64,000 bases of DNA from Stutzerimonas stutzeri. Its GTDB lineage: Bacteria > Pseudomonadota > Gammaproteobacteria > Pseudomonadales > Pseudomonadaceae. Each line of letters begins with the position of its first letter. Within the stretch, counting starts at the first letter, position 1. The stretch is taken from NCBI RefSeq assembly GCF_000952685.1, contig NZ_JYHV01000034.1, positions 124,001 to 188,000 of the forward strand. The letters are read 5' to 3'. Positions 61,361 to 64,000 of this stretch are shown here, one piece after another. A model generated the notes under the pieces. It did not search any database. It was not told the origin of the DNA and saw only the letters and a program-made list of their open reading frames with translations. A program made the translations under genes and the position numbers.

Positions 61361-63376
61361 TCACGCCGTGCAGGGGCATTCGGCCCGCCGCTTGGCAATC
61401 AATACCTCGTCGCACTTCGGGCAGAACTCGTGTTCGCCGCTCAGGTAGCCGTGGACCGGGCAGATGGAAAACGTCGGGGTGATGGTCAGGTAAGGCAGCC
61501 GGAACCGACCGAGCGCCTTGCGCACCAGGTTCTTGCAGGCCTGCACCGACGAGATCTGCTCGGCCATGTACAGGTGCAGCACGGTGCCGCCGGTGTATTT
61601 GGTCTGCAGCTCGTCCTGCAACGCCAGGGCCTCGAAGGGGTCATCGGTGAAGCCCACCGGCAGCTGCGAGGAATTGGTGTAGTACGGTGCATCCGCCGAA
61701 CCCGCCTGCAAGATGTCCGGGAAGCGCTTTCGGTCTTCCTTGGCGAACCGGTAGGTGGTGCCCTCGGCCGGCGTCGCTTCGAGGTTGTAGAGGTGACCGG
61801 TCTGCTCCTGGAAGCGCACCAGCACCGCACGCACATGGTCGAGCAAGTCGATCGCAAGCTGCCGCCCCGCCGATGTATGCAGCCCTTCGGCATCCTCGGT
61901 GAAGTTGCGCACCATTTCGTGCAGGCCGTTCACACCGACGGTTGAAAAATGATTGCGCAGGGTGCCCAGGTAGCGCTTGGTGTAGGGATAGAGCCCGGCG
62001 TCCATGTGATGCTGAATCACCTTGCGCTTGATCTCCAGGCTCTGCATGGCCATTTCCAGTAGCGCATCGAGATGCTCGAGCAACCCGGACCAGTCGCCGG
62101 CATGTAGATAGCCGAGGCGCGCGCAGTTGATCGTCACCACGCCGAGGGAACCGGTCTGCTCGGCCGAACCGAACAGGCCACCGCCTCGCTTGAGCAACTC
62201 GCGCACATCCAGCTGCAGCCGGCAGCACATCGAGCGCACCTGATTGGGCTGCATGTCGGAATTGAGGAAGTTCTGGAAGTACGGCAGCCCGTAGCGCGCA
62301 GTCATCTCGAACAGGCGATCGGCGTTCTCGCTGTCCCAGGGGAAATCATGGGTGATGTTGTAGGTCGGTATAGGGAAGGTGAACACCCGACCAAGTCCGT
62401 CGCCCGCCTGCATGACCTCGATGTAGGCGCGGTTGATCAGCTCCATTTCGGCCTGCAGCTCGCCATAGGCGAACGGCATCTCTTCACCACCGATATAGGG
62501 GATCTGCTCGCGCAGATCTTCCGGGCAGACCCAGTCGAACGTCAGATTGGTGAACGGCGTCTGGGTGCCCCAGCGCGACGGCACATTGAGGTTGTAGATA
62601 AATTCCTGAATGGCCTGGCGGATCTCGGCAAAGCCCAGATTGTCCTTGCGCACGAACGGCGCGAGGTAGGTATCGAAGGAACTGAAGGCTTGCGCGCCGG
62701 CCCACTCGTTCTGCAGCGTGCCGAGGAAGTTGACCATCTGCCCCAGCGCACTCGACAGGTGTTTGGGAGGCCCCGCCTCGACCCGGCCGGGAATGCCGTT
62801 GAATCCTTCGTTGAGCAGGGTGCGCAGCGACCAACCGGCACAGTAGCCGGCCAGCATGTCCAGATCGTGGATGTGCAGATCGCCTTCGCGATGCGCGGTA
62901 CCGATTTCCGAACTATAGACCTCGTCCAGCCAGTAATTGGCGGTGACCTTGCCCGACACGTTGAGGATCAGACCGCCCAGCGAATAGCCCTGATTGGCGT
63001 TGGCCCGCACGCGCCAGTCTTCACGAGACAGGTACTCGTTCATCGAGGCGGCGACATCGACGATCGCCTTGTGGTCGCGGCGCAGCCGGCCATGCTGCTC
63101 CCGGTAGACGATATAAGCGCGGGCAGTCGCGTAATGCCCCGCCTCCATCAGTACGCGTTCGACGGCATCCTGCGCCTGCTCCACCGCTACCACCCGCTGC
63201 TGCAAGCGCGTCAGCACCTGGGCAGCCAGCGCCTGGGCAGCGGTCTGGTCGAATTCACCCGTGGCCAGACCGGCCGCCTCGATTGCGGCGCCAATCTTGT
63301 CCAGTTCGAACGCTACCAGCCGCCCATCGCGCTTGCGCAGCGAGACAGGATGGTTCACCTCCTCAAGCCTGAGCAT
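61361..63376 (-). CDS. nrdD: Anaerobic ribonucleoside-triphosphate reductase, large part (no glycyl-radical domain)
   Basis: Class III ribonucleotide reductase catalytic core, making dNTPs from NTPs without oxygen. The 671-aa protein has an N-terminal ATP-cone (about 10-100), the catalytic region with conserved Cys (GGLFGSAEQTGSLGVVTINCARLGYL near 425-450), and ends in CPVHGYLSGEHEFCPKCDEVL plus ECPCTA. The tail resembles the zinc-site region, but the usual RVxGYxRPV segment is absent and lies in the next gene. Start at 63376: GGAGGGG is just upstream; a longer frame to 63619 is not supported. An ANR/DNR box lies about 80 bp upstream. Confidence 0.9.
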   Translation of the reverse strand: MLRLEEVNHPVSLRKRDGRLVAFELDKIGAAIEAAGLATGEFDQTAAQALAAQVLTRLQQRVVAVEQAQDAVERVLMEAGHYATARAYIVYREQHGRLRRDHKAIVDVAASMNEYLSREDWRVRANANQGYSLGGLILNVSGKVTANYWLDEVYSSEIGTAHREGDLHIHDLDMLAGYCAGWSLRTLLNEGFNGIPGRVEAGPPKHLSSALGQMVNFLGTLQNEWAGAQAFSSFDTYLAPFVRKDNLGFAEIRQAIQEFIYNLNVPSRWGTQTPFTNLTFDWVCPEDLREQIPYIGGEEMPFAYGELQAEMELINRAYIEVMQAGDGLGRVFTFPIPTYNITHDFPWDSENADRLFEMTARYGLPYFQNFLNSDMQPNQVRSMCCRLQLDVRELLKRGGGLFGSAEQTGSLGVVTINCARLGYLHAGDWSGLLEHLDALLEMAMQSLEIKRKVIQHHMDAGLYPYTKRYLGTLRNHFSTVGVNGLHEMVRNFTEDAEGLHTSAGRQLAIDLLDHVRAVLVRFQEQTGHLYNLEATPAEGTTYRFAKEDRKRFPDILQAGSADAPYYTNSSQLPVGFTDDPFEALALQDELQTKYTGGTVLHLYMAEQISSVQACKNLVRKALGRFRLPYLTITPTFSICPVHGYLSGEHEFCPKCDEVLIAKRRAECPCTA

Positions 63377-63455
63377 CACCCCTCCATCACCATATGTAGT
63401 AAGCAAAAAATCCAAAAACACAAGATGGTGTGAATGTAGAGAATCGAGGCCTGGA

Positions 63456-63479
63456 ACGAATTGACCATCGTCAATTCGT
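63456..63479. promoter_or_regulatory. ANR/DNR-type box in a 24-bp perfect inverted repeat
   Basis: TTGAC-N4-GTCAA (63461-63474) matches the FNR/ANR/DNR consensus of Pseudomonas. The arms extend to ten perfectly paired bases (ACGAATTGAC and GTCAATTCGT). It lies about 80 bp before nrdD and 130 bp before the CRP/FNR gene, so it can serve either promoter. Confidence 0.85.
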
Positions 63480-63611
63480 CCTCGGTGTTTTTTCAACATT
63501 TGGCCTAGCCAACCGCGGCGGACGATCTTGTCCGAGGTCAAGGAAGCGCGACCACCGGGACTTCTAGGATGCAGCTTCGAACAATCCCGGACGCGTACCG
63601 GCGGAGGAACC

Positions 63612-64000
63612 ATGCTCACCGAAACATCCCTTGTTGCGGAGCTTCGCCGCCATCACTTGTTCAGCCGGCTGCCCGAGGCGGCGATGCAGGAGGTCTGTGC
63701 GTCGGCCAATCTCAAGCGTTTGCCCGCTGGCGCTTCGCTGTTTCACCAGGGCGACAAGGCCGAGCGCTTCTACTTTCTGTTCAGCGGTCAGGTGAAATTG
63801 CATCGCGTAGTCTGCGACGGCCAGGAGAAACTGGTGGAGGTCATTCGCAGCGGCGAATCTTTCGCCGAAGCGCTGTTGTTCACCGGCGCGCCGAATTACC
63901 CGGTCAGTGCCACGGCGCTCAAGGCCAGCCTCATCGCCAGCCTGCATGGCCCGCACTATCGGCGCATGCTGGAGGAGCACCCGAGCATCTGCCTGGACAT
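63612..64000 (+). CDS. CRP/FNR-family regulator, DNR/DnrS-like (3' end cut by window)
   Basis: Partial gene: 129 codons of an N-terminal cyclic-nucleotide-binding-like domain, with LFHQGDKAERFYFLFSGQVKLHR and GESFAEALLF. The C-terminal DNA-binding helix lies beyond the window. No Cys cluster for [4Fe-4S] (as in ANR) is seen in the first residues, which favours the DNR class that senses nitrogen oxides. I recall dnrS being linked to nrdD in P. stutzeri, so it may be dnrS. GGAGGAA lies before the ATG at 63612. The gene is divergent from nrdD and shares a TTGAC-N4-GTCAA box. Confidence 0.8.
   Translation, partial: MLTETSLVAELRRHHLFSRLPEAAMQEVCASANLKRLPAGASLFHQGDKAERFYFLFSGQVKLHRVVCDGQEKLVEVIRSGESFAEALLFTGAPNYPVSATALKASLIASLHGPHYRRMLEEHPSICLD

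Noticed and set aside
61326-61375. Frameshift or sequencing error joining the NrdD parts
   Set aside because: The core ends in a stop 32 bp before the small gene, which has its own ribosome site and an overlap with nrdG, all signs of a stable arrangement.

Overview
The window is one stretch of high-GC bacterial chromosome with dense genes, short spacers and many stop/start overlaps. It looks like a Pseudomonas of the P. stutzeri group (Stutzerimonas). The grounds are gene content and order typical of Pseudomonas: roxSR, speC, the fructose PTS operon with its Cra/FruR regulator, eddA-eddB, gcd, vanAB/vanR, a bqs/car-type two-component operon, and an nrdD locus beside a DNR-type regulator, an arrangement I recall from denitrifying P. 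stutzeri. Species is inferred from recall, not from a search. I see no prophage, integrase, IS element, rRNA, tRNA or CRISPR array. Most of the window is ordinary core and shell chromosome.

Layout. 0-2.2 kb: two tandem CaCA-type Ca2+/Na+ antiporters. 2.3-4.1 kb: an envelope-morphology operon (M23 peptidase, coiled-coil membrane protein, bactofilin). 4.2-9.4 kb: AEC transporter, a heptamer repeat array, roxSR, a SIMPL protein and speC. 9.8-15.4 kb: prfC, an RluA-type pseudouridine synthase, a DUF899 protein and a TPP enzyme. 15.5-18.6 kb: a divergent CusF-like protein and a four-gene PepSY-PepSY-regulator-kinase operon resembling P. aeruginosa bqsPQRS/carRS. 18.6-25.9 kb: two tiny genes, a WYL regulator, a large structured inverted repeat, and sbcDC. 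26-29.4 kb: metabolic singletons including cyanase. 29.5-34 kb: secreted nuclease and phosphatase (eddBA). 34.1-43.4 kb: PQQ glucose dehydrogenase, fruBKA and cra. 43.5-50.8 kb: MazG-like, cmoM, two DUF4136 lipoproteins and assorted membrane proteins. 51-54.3 kb: vanillate demethylation with VanR operators. 54.5-59.6 kb: an MFS pump and a Fur-box-preceded FtrABCD-type ferrous iron uptake operon. 59.7-64 kb: elaA between two REP-like repeats, then the anaerobic ribonucleotide reductase locus and a divergent CRP/FNR regulator cut by the window edge.

Points most worth a second look. (1) The class III ribonucleotide reductase is split. The 671-aa NrdD stops after its zinc-site region, and the glycyl-radical segment sits on its own 55-aa gene, with its own ribosome binding site and a 4-nt overlap with the nrdG activase. 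(2) A near-470-bp inverted repeat upstream of sbcD has hairpins that keep their pairing while changing sequence between the two arms. (3) The bqs-like kinase carries an RExxE motif in its periplasmic segment and shares a promoter region with a CusF-like protein lacking one copper-ligand methionine. (4) Several operators are readable directly: VanR, Cra, ANR/DNR and Fur. I found no convincing wholly new system, and the findings are ranked accordingly.
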